From Salvia splendens (Eukaryota; Streptophyta; Magnoliopsida; Lamiales; Lamiaceae): a stretch of DNA of 64,000 bases. The notes below the pieces were generated by a model. It did no database searches, was not told the origin of the DNA, and saw only the letters and a program-made list of their open reading frames with translations. The stretch spans positions 17,392,589 through 17,456,588 of the forward strand of contig NC_056052.1 of NCBI RefSeq assembly GCF_004379255.2, read 5' to 3'. The translations under genes were made by a program, and so were the position numbers. Of this stretch, positions 11,570 through 27,937 are shown piece after piece (the first letter of the stretch is position 1; every line of letters starts with the position of its first letter).

Positions 11570-12855
11570 GCGTTATTTAGCTTGATTATAACTAATTTGA
11601 CTAATGATACTCTGATCAAGAGTTTAATACATTTCAAAGTACATATATGTACAGGTTTAAAAGTTTTTGGTTTTCCATGGGTATACTCACCTTGCCATGC
11701 CCTGTGTATATTAAGTATTAACAGCTACATATACATAAGCTTATTAGTAGTTAGTAGTCTAATAACAAACAAAAGACATTTTTTAGTACTACTGCCTCCG
11801 TTTCCTGAAAATAGAAACCTTTCTATTTCGGTCCACTATCCCACTTTTCCTTACTATCTCTTTTACTTTACTAATTTGTATTAAAACTCGTGTCGTTTCA
11901 AAAATTCCTATGTTTAGGAAATGGAGGTAGTATATGTTTTGAGCAAAGCAAGCATTTTGTAACTTCGATTGGAATATGAGAAAAGATAGAACACTACCAA
12001 ACTCTGTAAGCAGAAAACCTAACATAGATATATTGGTTACATAAGATCGTTTAATTAAAAATCAAACATCTATATAATTTAACTGAGTGATAAATACAGC
12101 AGGAAACCTACGGAGATATGAAGCTAGACAACAAGCATGGCGTGCAAAGCCGGGTAGCCTATTTCAAACCCTATTGAACTTCCGTTATGTTTCTTCTGTA
12201 AAAGCGAAGCTCACAGGTCACAAAACAATTGCGTATAACCTCAAATATTGTAAGCATAGTGAAGTTTGGATTGCAATGGCCATCAGTATCCAAAAGCAAA
12301 AGAGATAAATAGCATAAATTGAGCTCAAAGATAATAGATATGCTTCCTATACATCCATACGTATATAAGTATTTATATCAGAATTCAGTACGAACACATA
12401 CCGAAAAACCCTAAAGCCCCAAATTGAATTTCAGGAGACGGCAATAGTTAGCATTTCAGTCAAAAATCATAACTTGATTACAAACATCAGGGAATGGATT
12501 AGCACGGCAAATTGCTGTATTATAGATTACGCAGGTCCTTAATAATCGTTACCCCTTAAAACATTCAAAAAATGACTACAGCCAAGAAATTGCAACCCAG
12601 GATGTATGAATTTCAGAATTTAATTTTTCTATTATTTGTATGTGTGTGTGTGTGTGCGCGAGAGAGGGGAGGGAGATAGATACCAGAGACGAAGAGATTG
12701 GTAGAGGGATCAGCGGGAGGACGCTTCTCGATCTTAGACTCAGGTAGTTTAAAGGGAAATCTGGAAAAAGTAGAGTACAAAGCCTTCATTCCTGATCCCA
12801 TTCCAATTTGAGAATTAGCGGACAGCGCCGCCGTCGCCGCAGCCCTCATCGCCAT
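9886..12855 (-). CDS. organelle-type single-RRM RNA-binding protein
   Basis: Four exons read on the minus strand: 12855-12684, 11448-11380, 11283-11177 and 9978-9886. They sum to 441 bp, giving 146 residues and a stop, with GT-AG introns and consistent phases. Residues 1-45 are rich in Ala, Ser and Arg and lack acids at the start (MAMRAAATAALS), as expected for an organelle transit peptide. One RNA recognition motif follows, with RNP2 NLFVSG at 53-58 and RNP1 KGFGFVKY at 93-100, ending FVEYARPR and a short Pro-rich tail. Size and layout resemble mitochondrial organelle RRM proteins of the ORRM2 kind that assist C-to-U RNA editing. That role is inferred from family resemblance; a general glycine-rich-type RNA-binding role is the alternative. 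Intron 3 is 1.2 kb and carries a MITE; intron 1 holds a MITE and a long ATG/GAT microsatellite. Confidence 0.9.
10732..10963. mobile_element. Stowaway-like MITE in intron 3 of the RRM gene
   Basis: CCCCCTCCGTCCCAACTAAG at the left and CTTAGTTGGGACGGAGGGAG at the right form the terminal inverted repeat. TA lies on each side (10730-10731 and 10964-10965). Confidence 0.85.
11509..11569. repeat. (GAT)n trinucleotide microsatellite
   Basis: About twenty uninterrupted GAT/ATG units within intron 1 of the RRM gene. Confidence 0.95.
11792..11930. mobile_element. short Stowaway-like MITE in intron 1 of the RRM gene
   Basis: CTGCCTCCGTTTCCTGAAAA at the left and TTTAGGAAATGGAGGTAG at the right, with TA on both sides. 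Confidence 0.7.
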
Positions 12856-15186
12856 TTATGGGTTTAAGCTGGATTAGGGTTTTAGAAATGACGAGAAAGG
12901 GGAATGGGGTGAGAAATTAGGTGTATTTATCATTTACAATAGTTTTTTCCTTTTTTTCTTTTATTTATAAATGAGTATAAAACAATTAAGCGAGAATTTA
13001 TTTAAATATAAATATTCAATAGCAAATAAGAGGGGTAATTACATGTTTCATACAAAATGTTTTACATTTGTTTCAATTTAGTACAAAGAGTATTAAGTTT
13101 ACATATTTCATACAAAAAATTATATTAGTGTTTTAAATTAATACATTCCGTTAGTTAGTTTATGATCTATCCAACTTATCATCATAATAAAAGAATAATT
13201 AGAGATTTAATATAATTAATCACTCTAAAAAAATAACGGTCAATATCAATTCTTCTAGCAATTGATCGTAGTTTACAAAAATTCTGTCTCTCAATATACT
13301 CGTTTTGTTAGTGGGTACTACAACCTAGCCCCATGGATTGCTAAACCCAAAGGGTATGGATCCAACTCCCGCCTAACATTAAACCCTACATTAAAGGCTA
13401 ATTTTCGAACATTATTTACCGTATGAAAATCAAAACACTAAAAAAAATGAAATCATATAAAAATAGAGCATATAAAAATAATAATGTACAACATCAGACT
13501 AAAATAATGTACGAATTTGATTTAATGATGAAACACAAACAAACAAAGAATGTATTACAACTACATGATATACAGATCTACCTACATGATGTATCAGAAC
13601 ATAGTAATGTACCATTGTAATAGACATTTTGTCAATTTCAATCAGATATAGGATGCTACTGTAAATGACATTAACTTTATCAAGATTCAATTTTGAGTAA
13701 AAAGGGTAATCAATAACAACCGATGAACTAATGTTGACGGAAAGCTTGAAAATAATGTTGACGAAATGAAAAGGAGAATTACAATGCAACATCAACTAAC
13801 AAAATTCAAATTTAAACCAAAAATCAGCCACTAACTATGGAAAAACCCTCATCAACACAAACTAACCTAGAAATCAAAATTGATATGAAATAATGTACAA
13901 AAACAACCTAATAACAAACCCTCAAGTTTAGAAACTACTGGAATTTGAAGAAAATTTAAATTTTGGGTCTTACCTTTCACGCCGCTGTCGAAATCAGTCG
14001 GTATTTGAACTGCTTTTGTTATTCCACCAACTCTTCGTCGTCGAAACTGAAGTTCCTGATTATAAACCGGAATTCCCGCTTCGTGATGGTCACCGATTCG
14101 CCGTCCTCTATGCCGTTCGTCGAGATGAGAGTCGGTATAAGTGATTTTGAGTGAGGCGGCGGCTAAGGTTTTCGTCGATTAGTTATTAATGAGGGAGGAG
14201 AGAGAGTGGAAGTAATGGGGGAGAGAGTGAGAGGGAAATGAATCGCTTTTGAAAATAAATGCCGTAAATCTCGTAAATGCATTTTGAATTGTGAACCGTC
14301 TAATGTTTTGATACCCAAATTGCCCTTTAATGTACGAAAACAATATCATAATGTACCAACTGATACTTAATCAAAGCCATTAGATTTGTTGATCCAAAGG
14401 ATTAAATTAGACCTATGTTTTAAATTAGGGGTGATAAGGAGGGTAATGCACCCCTTTGAAATAATGTATCATCCTACCCGCTTGGCCAACAGATGTTATA
14501 AAATTGTGTTTATGTAATACTCCCTCCGTCTAATGTAGTTCAGACATTTTTTTGGGCACATGATTTAAGAAATTCAGATATTTTGTTTGGTCACATGATT
14601 TAAGAAATTGATGTGTTACTTAAATGTTAAAATGGAAACAGTAAAGTAAAAAAGGAAATAAAGTAAGAGAGATGAATAAGAGTAAAATATAAGAGATGAT
14701 AAAATTTTTGATAAAAAAAATAAAATGACTCAGTAATGAAAGGAGTATTAATTTATGATTTATCGATCACTCTAGTCTCTGGTTTAAATTTGTTTAAAAG
14801 ATTTATATACCATATCCATCTAGTGTACTTTTTTCCAAGCTTAATCTATAAATACCACGACATTCACTTTATAATTTCAATAAAATAATTTTCGTTATTT
14901 ACCTTTACACTTTTTTTATAAAGTGGATGATGAGCTTTATTTAATTTTGTTAAGTTTTGGACCTTTTGAATACAATCGTTAAAATAAATTAACTGTAAAA
15001 TGCATTTTGGGAGTCTCATTGAAGAGTTGGTCTAGGTCTTACATAAACTTCAGCAACAACCAAAGCAGGTTGCATTCTTAAAGTCTCATAAAAATCAAAA
15101 TTGCATAAAACAAAAAGAAACAATCTTCATGGTCCAACAAAAACACGAAGCCAGGATAATTAAGCTATTCATCCAAAAACACAAGC
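12856..15186. other. intergenic DNA between the RRM gene and RPL8
   Basis: Mostly AT-rich and without a supportable gene. The stretch 13970-14170 is locally GC-richer and gene-like in composition, but no spliced frame or family was recognised. Around 13030-13450 and 14300-14460, repeats of AATGTAC and TACAAAATG type suggest an old unidentified transposable element. A MITE lies at 14520-14745. Confidence 0.4.
14520..14745. mobile_element. Stowaway-like MITE
   Basis: Left end CTCCCTCCGTCTAATGTAGT. The right end is degenerate (AATGAAAGGAG). TA on both sides (14518-14519 and 14746-14747). Confidence 0.65.
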
Positions 15187-17952
<2,766 letters not shown>

Positions 17953-20900
17953 ATGAAGCGAGGCTATCAAGAATCTTCATCATCGAGTTCTTATGGACCC
18001 CCTCAGTCCAAATTTAAGTATAATCCTGAAGGTATTTCAGCAGTTGAATTTTGTTTCGAGCAATTGGGCGGATTTCCTGATTTAGGTTTATCTTCGTTTG
18101 GGATTTTGACTGATAGTTGATTGGGGTTTCACAAGTTCGAAATTTTCATCAATTTTGTATGCTAATTGTTATATTTGGGATCAGATTAACTGATTTCTCC
18201 ACGAATTGGGTGCTTTTTATGTTGCTAGGTGATGGACAATTTCTTGAGGATGAGAATACTAAGATATTTGCAAGGAAAGTGGCTGATCACTACAGTGCTA
18301 GAACGAATCAGACACTTGAAGAACGAGAAGCAAGCCCTATCATTCACCTGAAGAAACTGAATAATTGGGTACTTTTTGAAATTTATAAAACCATTTTATA
18401 TTCTTTTGCTTGCCAAATACCCGATGAGTTATAGTGTAATGAAGTCCAATTGAAACAAATTTTCTGTAGTAGAGTCTTATTGCCATTTGTATTCAACAGA
18501 TAAAGAGTGTGCTGATTCAGCTTTACGCAAAAAAAGGAGACGCGGTTCTTGATTTAGCTTGTGGAAAGGTAGTATATGAGCAATAATTTTTTGCTATGTA
18601 AACTTCTGCCTGTCAATTTCAGCTTTTCCTTGTCTTTATTTGTACTAGGGTGGTGATCTCATCAAATGGGACAAAGCAAGGATTGGTTATTATGTCGGTA
18701 TTGATATAGCTGAAGGATCGGTAAATAGTCACTATTCATTGTCAATTTTCATTGTTCTTGCAATGCTGAACTTTGTTTGTCTTTGACACTTCGCTGATGC
18801 TAAGGTGTTGTGGTTATCTTCTCGTCACCTGATGCTCTCTCTCACAAACTTGCTTTCTCCATTGATTGTGTAAATTCTCTGGAACATATTGAGTACTATT
18901 GAAGGCACACTGAATCATACTGACATGTCTATTTTTCTCATTACTAAGTGCTCCATTTGTGCCCTCTTCCCCAAAATATACGCAGGAATCTTTGGTTTTT
19001 TGCTAGGCTACTTTAACATAAGGGATATTAACTTGCTTGACGCTCAAATTGCAGAGTGCTTTTGAATTGGCAACAGAAAGTGCCATTTTGTGGATGCATG
19101 TAAATTGTTCCACTATTACTAAGAGTTAACTCATGAATTAAACCCTGTCTTGATATGGTTACTGATACTCACAAAAGGCTCTGTTAAGTTCAAAATATTT
19201 GATTAAGTTTTGAGTCTTTTCTTGAAGGGGTTGTCTCCTTTAGATATTTCACTTAATTCTATCAGCTCAACAGGAAATGCATTAATTCTTCCTTCAGTTG
19301 TCCGAAGTGTATCCGTTTACACTAGTCCATTTGCAGCATTAATGAATTAGTTAACTAGTAAGTGAACAGCTCTTTTTCTAACTGGCATCTGGAGAACAAA
19401 ATGGGCCTACATATTTCATGTTTTCTGCGAATAATTTTCTACTGTTACTAACTGCAACGATTAGCGCATAACAAAACTTCCAATTCTTCATGGTTGGACA
19501 TCCTTTTTTATTTCCATGTATTGCAGCTATACTTGAAATATTAAGTAAAGATGGATATTCATCTCAAAAATTGAAATAAATTATACCTGCTTCATTCCAG
19601 ATAGAAGATTGCCGCACGCGATATAATGGTGACGCTGATCATCACCAGCGTCGCAAAAAATTCTCCTTTCCTGCCAGACTCTTGTGCGGTGACTGCTTTG
19701 AGGTAAATACCAATGATATCTTTATTTGCATCTACATTTTATTAGAAGCACAATGACTTGTCCAGTTACCCCATCTCCTATAATCACTAGATTCTTTATG
19801 CATACGGCTAGACATCAATTTAATTCTTGTATGCTGGATAGTGGGTGAATTACCACCATCTGGATAGCTGAAGTTACTGACATGAGATTACATCATACAG
19901 TCATATGGGCCAGTAATTCATTTGCGAGATTTCAGGTCCGTCTAGATAAGGTTTTGGCAGAAGATGCTCCATTTGATGTATGTAGCTGCCAGGTAGGTGA
20001 CTCATAAATTTTCATTTTTTTAACTAAACATCTTTGTTCTTTCTTAAATTAAACAATTTAGTTTCTGACAGTTTTCTTTTCTACCCAATCACATTCTCTC
20101 CTTTCAGTCTCCCATTGAGTTAAAATATGCACACTGAAATATGTGATGAGTTTTACCAGTTTGAAATATTACCAAACTAGATGATATAAGAGAAGTTTGT
20201 GTATCTTGAATTGTTTACCCTTATTTCACTGATACAAGAAGGGTATTATGCTTGCTGACTTCAATTTATAAGCTGAAAAGAGTCTTATCTGTAAGAAAGA
20301 TATACATGTATAAATCTGCATGTTACATGATGATATCAAAATAGCATCTACTGCTGGAAAATAAATAAAGAAAAACAGAAACGAGAAAGAACATGAAAAT
20401 TAATGATAGAAAACTAAACGATACTCCTATAACTAGGTGGCCATTCCCCCGTAAAGGCTACAACAAATGCTGAACTCGAACTATACTCTGAACAAATGAA
20501 ACATAGCTTACATAGCCCTATTTAAGACTCTACTGAAGACTCCAATTGAATTAAAATTCCGAATTAACAAAAGACTCCTAAACTAACTCATACTCCAAGA
20601 AATAAAATCTATCTCTTGAACTATTACCAATACTAGACTTCCTACTTAAACAAATAACCAATAAGAATACTAAACAGCTACAAGATAATCTGTGGGGAAT
20701 AAGAACTTTACTAAAATTATTCATGTTTGAACATTACAGCAATGACTTCTATAATCTGCGAGGTACTGGAATGACTGCTATCACATGTTTTGGGAGATCT
20801 GAAATTTCAGCCTATGCTATAAAACTATGCAACTAATGATTGAACATTACTGAAATTATTCATGTTGCAAGTTAAAATAATCTATCAAAGCTGGGATTTT

Positions 20901-23377
20901 GCAGTTTGCAATGCATTACTCATGGTCTACAGAGGCGCGTGCCAGGCGGGCCTTGGCCAATGTATCAGCTTTACTTCGGCCAGGAGGCATCTTCATTGGA
21001 ACAATGCCAGATGCCAGTGTCATCATAAAAAAACTTAGAGAAGGTTTTTTCCGTGCTGTGTACATTGAGACTGACATGAATAAACTTAAAGGGCTTGTTT
21101 TGTCATCATTTCCATACTTCATTTTCCACTTCCTCTAACACACAGTACTAAAAACAGATATGTTTGAGTCATTTGCTATTAACACCAAAAATTTTTTTTC
21201 CTATGATATCATCTATCATCGTTGTAGTGGGACCCACTTGAATGCTCATTCTTCATGATAACCACCAAAAACATTCATCTGTTCATACGAACTGCAAATT
21301 CAGAATGGAAACATTGTCCAACAAACATATTTTCATCTTCCAGGTTCTGTAATAGTATTAATCATTCACCATACCAAAATCATCACTTTTTTTGTACAAA
21401 AGACATCAGAAGTACTAAAAAATGAAAACTACAATTTGAAATAAAAACCAATCATCCCAAAAAGTATATTATAGGAAATTTGTAAATGAATGTTCAGGGT
21501 CTTTTTTACTTTTCTTATGGAGTATTTGTAGTGTTGAATGAGTAAGAACAGCTTGAAGATTGAATTAATCATTGGTGTCTTTGGTAATGCTAGAAAACAC
21601 ATTATTCCCCATTGGTTTTAATGTAAAGGTAATGCATGACATCGCAACACCTTCTGTCTCTGCGGGTTGCTCCTTAATATATTTTGTAAAGATAATGTCA
21701 TCCACAGTCCTGCGAACACCTCTATGTATTTCCACACTCCCACTCAGTCACATGCGTATGCATACATAAACATATGTATACTTTGTAGATTATTTATGGA
21801 ACCTTTTATGCCACATTCTCAGTGATGATATCATTTATGTATTTGGTTCATTTGAGTTTTGGAAATGATGCATCTTTTCAATTGTACTGACCACTGTGTC
21901 CCTTGCTTTTTGATTTGATTGATGACTGGATCAGAACTAGGTGGCCAATAGACATTAAAGTGTAGCCTTTATCGAAATATGCATACTATCCTGTTAATTA
22001 TAAATTTTGACATGCAAGCATTATGTAGTTTGTGAAGATATTTTGTATCATTGGCCGTTAAAAGGCTTTCCCTTGTTGATGCAGCTGAGGGGCTACAATT
22101 CGGTAATAGTGTTTACTGGATACGTTTTGATGAAGAATTTGACGACAAGGTAAATTTCTATGTTTGAATATCTTTTTACACTTCTGCTGGACTCCACTTG
22201 CAATATTTCCTTTTCTTCCATTTTGGCCTATCGCAGAAATTTAAGTCTTCAAGTCCCTTTGGCATCAAGTACAAGTTCCATCTTGAGGTATATTATTTGA
22301 TCCCTTCTGATAATTTCTTTTCTTTTCTCTTAATCATTGGAAAGGCAAAATAATCTCCTTGATCCTTATTGGTGTTAATGTGACTTAACTTGATGGATTC
22401 ATTTATATGAACTGGACTTTTTGACTCAGATTGTTTTTTTTCATCTAAATACATTTTCATTGGTATTTTGTATTTATCTTCCCGCAGGATGCAGTGGATT
22501 GTCCTGAATGGATTGTTCCTTTTCATATTTTTAAAGCACTTGCTGAAGAGGTACTCATTTTCTGCTTAAGCTATCCGTTTCATATTGTGTGGCAGCAATC
22601 ATTTCTCTGTTTTTATTGTTGTATCACACTATCATCTCAAAATATTTGTTATCCTGGAACGGTTTGGTAGTGGCTATAATGTTTGAATCATATACACTGC
22701 TTGTTACTGCTAATTGTGAATAGATAAACAAAAGACTATTTTGAGGTTACAACTCGAAATACAAGAGCCTTGGGATGATTTGATTATCAGCTTAGTCACA
22801 GTTATGTTTTAACGATGTCATTTATTCTTTAAATACGCAGTATGGTTTGGAGTTGGTCTTTGTTAAAAACTCGCATGTATTTGTGGATGAGTACATGAAG
22901 AAGCCGGAGTTTGTTGAGCTCATGAGAAGACTCGGTGCTCTGGGTGATGGCAAAGACGACAATAGTAAGTTTTAGTTTATAGTCTTACTATAATCTACCT
23001 CTGTTTATCTTAGTCTGTTGCTTATTGGCTTTAATAATTTCTCAGGTACATTATCACCTGATGAGTGGGAGGTGGCCTATTTATATTCTGCTTTTGTGTT
23101 AAGAAAGGTACACTCCATATAACTATCTCCAAGTTTTCAAATTACTATCAACATGCCACTTTCTAAAGTAGTCTTGTGCAAATCTTTTCGGAGTTTGGGA
23201 TATTGAAAGGAATTGCGATTTCAAATTGGTATCGTTGCTGTTGAAGTATTAATCAGTCAAAATCTGGTATTTTCCGTGCAGCGAGGGAAACCCGATCAAG
23301 CCCCAGTCAGTAGTAGAGACAAGGGTAAGATGAACCTTTCAAAAGAAGATATCATCTTCATCAACGACCAACCTTAA
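17953..23377 (+). CDS. mRNA cap guanine-N7 methyltransferase
   Basis: Thirteen exons: 17953-18031, 18229-18368, 18500-18568, 18649-18720, 19601-19702, 19936-19992, 20905-21043, 22085-22149, 22237-22287, 22488-22550, 22841-22964, 23046-23107 and 23282-23377. They total 1119 bp, giving 372 residues, all with GT-AG borders and matching phases. The enzyme moves a methyl group from S-adenosylmethionine to N7 of the guanosine cap of nascent nuclear mRNA. Visible motifs are the SAM-binding LDLACGKGGDLIKWD (about 90-104), the following acidic GIDIAEGS, a guanine-pocket segment CQFAMHYSW (about 172-180), RPGGIFIGTMPD, and the C-terminal VDCPEWIVP and MRRLGALGDG. The N-terminus is short and Ser-rich (MKRGYQESSSSSS), lacking the long tail of animal enzymes. 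Length is close to the usual plant size. Nothing looks broken. Confidence 0.95.
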
Positions 23378-24915
23378 TTAATCATTTCAAAAATCAAAGA
23401 ATTGGCCTTGCTGCAGTTTTGGCCTAAATTGTACTACTACTGAATTATTTTTTATGCAGCTATACTTGAATATATAAGGGGTGACTGGTTTTCATGGCAC
23501 TAGTCACCATGGCATTTTCTGATGTAGCGGTTTCCAATTTCAATTTATATAATCAAATTGAATAAGATGAACTAAATAATGCAAATTCTTTTCTTCTCTA
23601 TAACATGCAATATAAAAAGGGCATGCATGAATATATTTTTAAATTTTCATTTTTAAGTATTTGTATTTTTTTATGTTTTTAATGAAATCATTTCGTATTT
23701 TAATAAGTAAAAGAATAAACAATGTAAGTTAATTTTTGATATCCATTGTGAGAATTGTGATATGATACAGAAAAGTAGGGAATGACTATATGACATGAGT
23801 TTTAGCATGGAGAAAGTCACTCTCAGTGTGAATACTTAAAGATTAAAAACTTCGAAACAAGATCTGCGTTTTAATCATATTCTTAAGAAGAGAATATACA
23901 CGTGGAGGCAAAGATAATATAATCTTATTTTATACTATCTCATCGACCAAAAATAATTCTATTCATACATTATACAAATTTTAATATAAAATTGATAATT
24001 ATAAAAGAAAAAAAAATAAAATGGATAAATGGAAAAAAAACAGAAGTTACAGTAGGAAAGAAAAAAATACTCCTTCCGCCACCTAAATATAGAAACTCTT
24101 ATTTTTGGTCCATCTCCTAAAATAAAAACTTTATGTCTAGAAAGTTTCTCTCTCTAATAATATGAAACCCATTTTTCATTCATATACTTTTCTTTCTATA
24201 TCTCTTACTTTATTAGTTTTGAATTAAAACTCGTATCGATTAAAAATTCCTTTTATGGAATAGTGGGAGTAAATTTTAACAAGAATAAATAATAAGTAAA
24301 TTTGAAGAGAATTTCAGTTTTAATATTATGAAACAAATTTCAGTGAATAGATTGAAATGAAAAAATATACTAATAACTATTCTTTTTAAACAAAAAAAAA
24401 TATACTATCAAATATTTGATAAAGCATAAGATTTTTTTTAGTTACTAAAACTTTTTTGATGTATGCTCAATACTAATTCGTTTTAAAAATTGAAGTCACT
24501 TCTACAATTTTAAGCAAAACCGAATTTTCTTTTACAATTTCAATCTATAACTAAAGGTAACTTCAACATTATGTTATTAATTGTTTTTTATGTAACTATT
24601 TAAGGCTCTATGGACAGATATGAATAGCCATATTTGCAAGACACAGAAATAATTGATTGTTTTAAAAAAGGAATTAATGATAAAAACACAAAATATAATT
24701 ATTAAGAACAGCAATATGTATGTTCAGTGCAAAACCTGATGCATGAGTATATACACAATTGTGCAGATTGGTAATAAGAGTGTCGAACCAAAAGAGAAAT
24801 AGCAAGCCACTACATCTAAATTCATCATCATCATCATCCCGAAAACGATCAAACTCCCTTTGAAATTCGTTTTACTCAACTTAGATTTTTGGATTAAGTT
24901 GTCGCTTCGACTAAT
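23378..24915. other. intergenic DNA, convergent gene ends
   Basis: 3' flank of the cap methyltransferase gene and of the minus-strand gene at 24916-26971. AT-rich, with one MITE at 24070-24269. No further gene seen. Confidence 0.6.
24070..24269. mobile_element. Stowaway-like MITE
   Basis: Left CTCCTTCCGCCACCTAAATA and right CCTTTTATGGAATAGTGGGAG form a degenerate terminal repeat, flanked by TA on both sides. Confidence 0.6.
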
Positions 24916-26971
24916 TTATGCTCGTTCGGTTCGCTTCAGCAAGATCACAAGTATGGCCATCACAGCCAATCCCATGAATGATGTTTGCATCACAGCATCT
25001 GCATTTATTCTTGTCGCACCATCAGCGCCACCCTTCACTCCGAATAGATTCTGCAGGTAACCGGACAAGTTACTCACCATATCAGTCACACTACTTTTTA
25101 CCTTCTCAATAATATCCATAAATCCCCCTGCAAACTCGTATTCTGAATGCTCAGATGACCCTGTGGAGCTTTTCGCATCATAGTTAGCATCTGATCCCAT
25201 TGATGAGTTCTGATCCACAACATCATAATCTGCAACTGGCTCCGTCCAGTCTGGCCGAGAGTCACCTTCAAAGAATTATAAGCATTATTGGCCACAATTG
25301 ACCTGCAGTTGTTGGCAAACAGAATGGGTGGGAGGAGATAAAGAGTTCTTACACAGCGTGTGCGACTGTAGAAACTGCTGAAGATCTTCGTTTTGCAATA
25401 CCGCTTTCCAAACATTTTGATCACAGGCAATAGAAGCAACAACATTCTACGGATGCATCAATTTGCCACAATCAATACTGATTAGCATGTAAATATGATT
25501 ATGTATATTCTTAAAAGAGAAATAGGATTTCTAAGATGATTAAATGCTTAATGTCATGGAAAAACTTGACCCGAGGTTTCAATGCATACGAGTTGGAATT
25601 AGTAAACAAGAAATGTAGATATCACTTTGATGAGCAAGTTCTTATGGAAGAGAAAGGAAAAAAATGCATGTCTTCTCAATCAACATCCGAGGAAATTACA
25701 AACCTTGGCCATTGAGTTCTCATGCAGGAACTTAAAGGCCATGATAGCAGGGGCTGGAACAGAAGGGGCAACAGCATGCTGACTAGTGATGCATGCTTTG
25801 GTCTCTGAATCATCATTTCCAACCGAGTTTGGAGTCGACAGATAGATCCTGCAGAAACGAAAATTAGACAGGAAATTCAATAACAAAATGCACCAAAGTC
25901 ACAATTTGAAGCGATAAACCCACAAAGATACAGTTGATGTATTAAATACACTAGATGAATTACGCCTGACTTGTCAACATTCCAATTGGTATTTTTATGA
26001 GGTCATGATCAAGAAAAATGGAATATTGATCGAGTGGCCTCTGCCTAACCAAATCAAGAAGCTTTGCCACAACATAGTTAATAACTACGTATAACTAGTA
26101 CTTCCTCCATCCCACGCCACTTGACACACTTCTTTCTCACAATCATTTTGGAAAAATGAAAAAGTAAAGTAAGAGAGAATATTGTAGAAAAAACTCTTCT
26201 CTACATTTTTCAATTTCTTTCTTTACTTTTTATTCACTTAACTATTTATTCCTAGTAGTATCATTTTTCCAAAATGACTGTGAAACTTTTTCTTCCCTTT
26301 TAACTATTTATTACTATTATCATTTTTCCAAAATGAATGTGAAACAGCAAGTGTGACAAAGCGTGGGACAGAGGGAGTAACATAATCACCATTGTACTGG
26401 CAATAAATCAAAGAAATGCGTTGGCAGATTAGGCTTGAATCAAAACCCCATCGCTACTGAAATTAACATTTCAAACAGATGCGAGTGTATGCTGACAATA
26501 CTAAATCACCAGGAAAAAATAGTTATTCTCTATTCAAAGTTCAAACAACAAATAGTGCAAGTAGATGTAAATTCATAATGTTGATGAATTCAATAGCTTG
26601 TATATGAACATCTATAATTCAAACAGATAAAAGGAATAAACAAATTAGTACTTTTCAAGTGCGGCTGAGAGTTCAGAAGTGGCCTCTTCCGCTTCATTAA
26701 GCGTCGGCGCGCCGCTAAAAACAACCCTAGGCATCCGGTGACCTCCGGCCTCCTGCGCATCAGGGAACACCCAATCATCCAATTCCAAACACGGCCTGGC
26801 CTCAGAATTGTTGGCCACCAGCTTCATTTCCTCTGACGCCGGCGCCAAGGGACGGGCTGACGCGGACTTCCGAGTGGCGGAATAGTGCTCCGCCGTGATG
26901 CTGAGCATGCCGCCGCTAGCGGCTGTGATCCCCGCCATCTTCGCCGCAGCTCTCATAGCTCCGCCTCCCAT
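24916..26971 (-). CDS. uncharacterised plant protein with C-terminal membrane segment
   Basis: Four minus-strand exons, 26971-26652, 25848-25704, 25446-25353 and 25265-24916, give 909 bp or 302 residues with good splice sites and phases. I do not recognise a named family. Residues 1-30 are Ala/Met-rich (MGGGAMRAAAKMAG). The middle has an acidic segment with CLELDDWVFPDAQEAGG and a conserved-looking EAEEATSELSAALEK helix. A segment near residues 155-185 (VWKAVLQNEDLQQFLQS) looks helical. A Ser/Asp-rich linker precedes an amphipathic stretch (GFMDIIEKVKSSVTDMV) and one hydrophobic span at about 281-297 (FMGLAVMAILVILL) followed by KRTERA. The pattern suggests a tail-anchored protein, N-terminus cytosolic. 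Intron 1 holds a MITE. Confidence 0.8.
26101..26377. mobile_element. Stowaway-like MITE in intron 1 of the membrane-protein gene
   Basis: Left CTTCCTCCATCCCACGCCAC and right AAGCGTGGGACAGAGGGAG with TA on both sides. The interior has a tandemly repeated CATTTTTCCAAAATGA block. Confidence 0.8.
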
Positions 26972-27780
26972 GGATTGGAAACAGCGAATTAGGTGGGAAA
27001 ATTCGAACCCTAGATTTAGATTACGATCACGATTGCTTAAAAGAGGGGTAATCTGAGGCGGTGTGTGAAGAATAATTAATAAGCGAAAATGAATCAGAAA
27101 ATGGAGACTGCTTCGTCGAGGGGTTACATGTGACTTTGGATAGGATTATCGATTTTAAAATCTATGGAGATATTTTCAAAAGAGTGAACTACGTAATAGT
27201 CTCTGATTTTGAAAAAAAAATGCATAAATGGTCATTGAAAGAATTTTATAGCATTTTTTAGCCAATAAGACTAAAATAACTCCAGCACCAAAAATGTGAT
27301 TTATTAATGTTTGAGGCCATTTTGAACTTTAAATACTAGTAAACTATTTTTGTAATTTTAGTTACTTAAAATAGTTTATTGTCATTATGTGTTTAAAAAT
27401 AAATACAGCCTTTAAATAGTTTAATTATGTTTTATTTATTTTTAAATTAAATATTATTCATTATAAAACTCAGTCTATACTAAAAAAAATATTAAATCTA
27501 ATAGTAACTTTTTTAAATAAAAATATTAAAGTGAATTATAGAAATTTCTTTTTGCATGTGGGATTTAATTTTACTTAAAAATTTATAAATTTTTTAAATT
27601 TGAGAAGAAAAAATATTATAGTGAATTATAGTAATTTTTTACTTAAAATATTACTTAAATATTTAGTGAAAACGTTAATTAAAATATAGTATAGTAAAAA
27701 ATATTTTTGAAGTATAATAATTAAAACTTAAGTGAAATTATATCTAACGTAAATTAAAGATAGTGTTCCTTATTGTTAGC
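26972..27780. other. promoter side of the membrane-protein gene, then AT-rich DNA
   Basis: About 150 bp of probable 5' UTR and promoter for the minus-strand gene, then very AT-rich DNA with nothing recognisable. Confidence 0.5.
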
Positions 27781-27937
27781 TATTCTCATATATTGCACGT
27801 TGTGTTCTTAGAGGGCTTATAAATAGCACCTCATTTCAATGGAATAAACAAGTCACTTTTGAGTCTTTCTTCTAATACACAAAGGCTACGTATATTTCTT
27901 TCTTCTTGCTATTCTCTGCTTTCTATTTCCAAAATGT
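27781..27937 (+). other. possible LTR fragment with TATA box
   Basis: GGCTTATAAATAGCACCTC (about 27814-27832) is a TATA box in retrotransposon-like context, followed by an ATGGAATAAACAAG stretch common in plant LTR leaders. Ends are not definable and family assignment is uncertain. Confidence 0.3.

Noticed and set aside
11510..11884. Frame beginning with about twenty Met codons
   Set aside because: An artefact of the GAT/ATG microsatellite in an intron.
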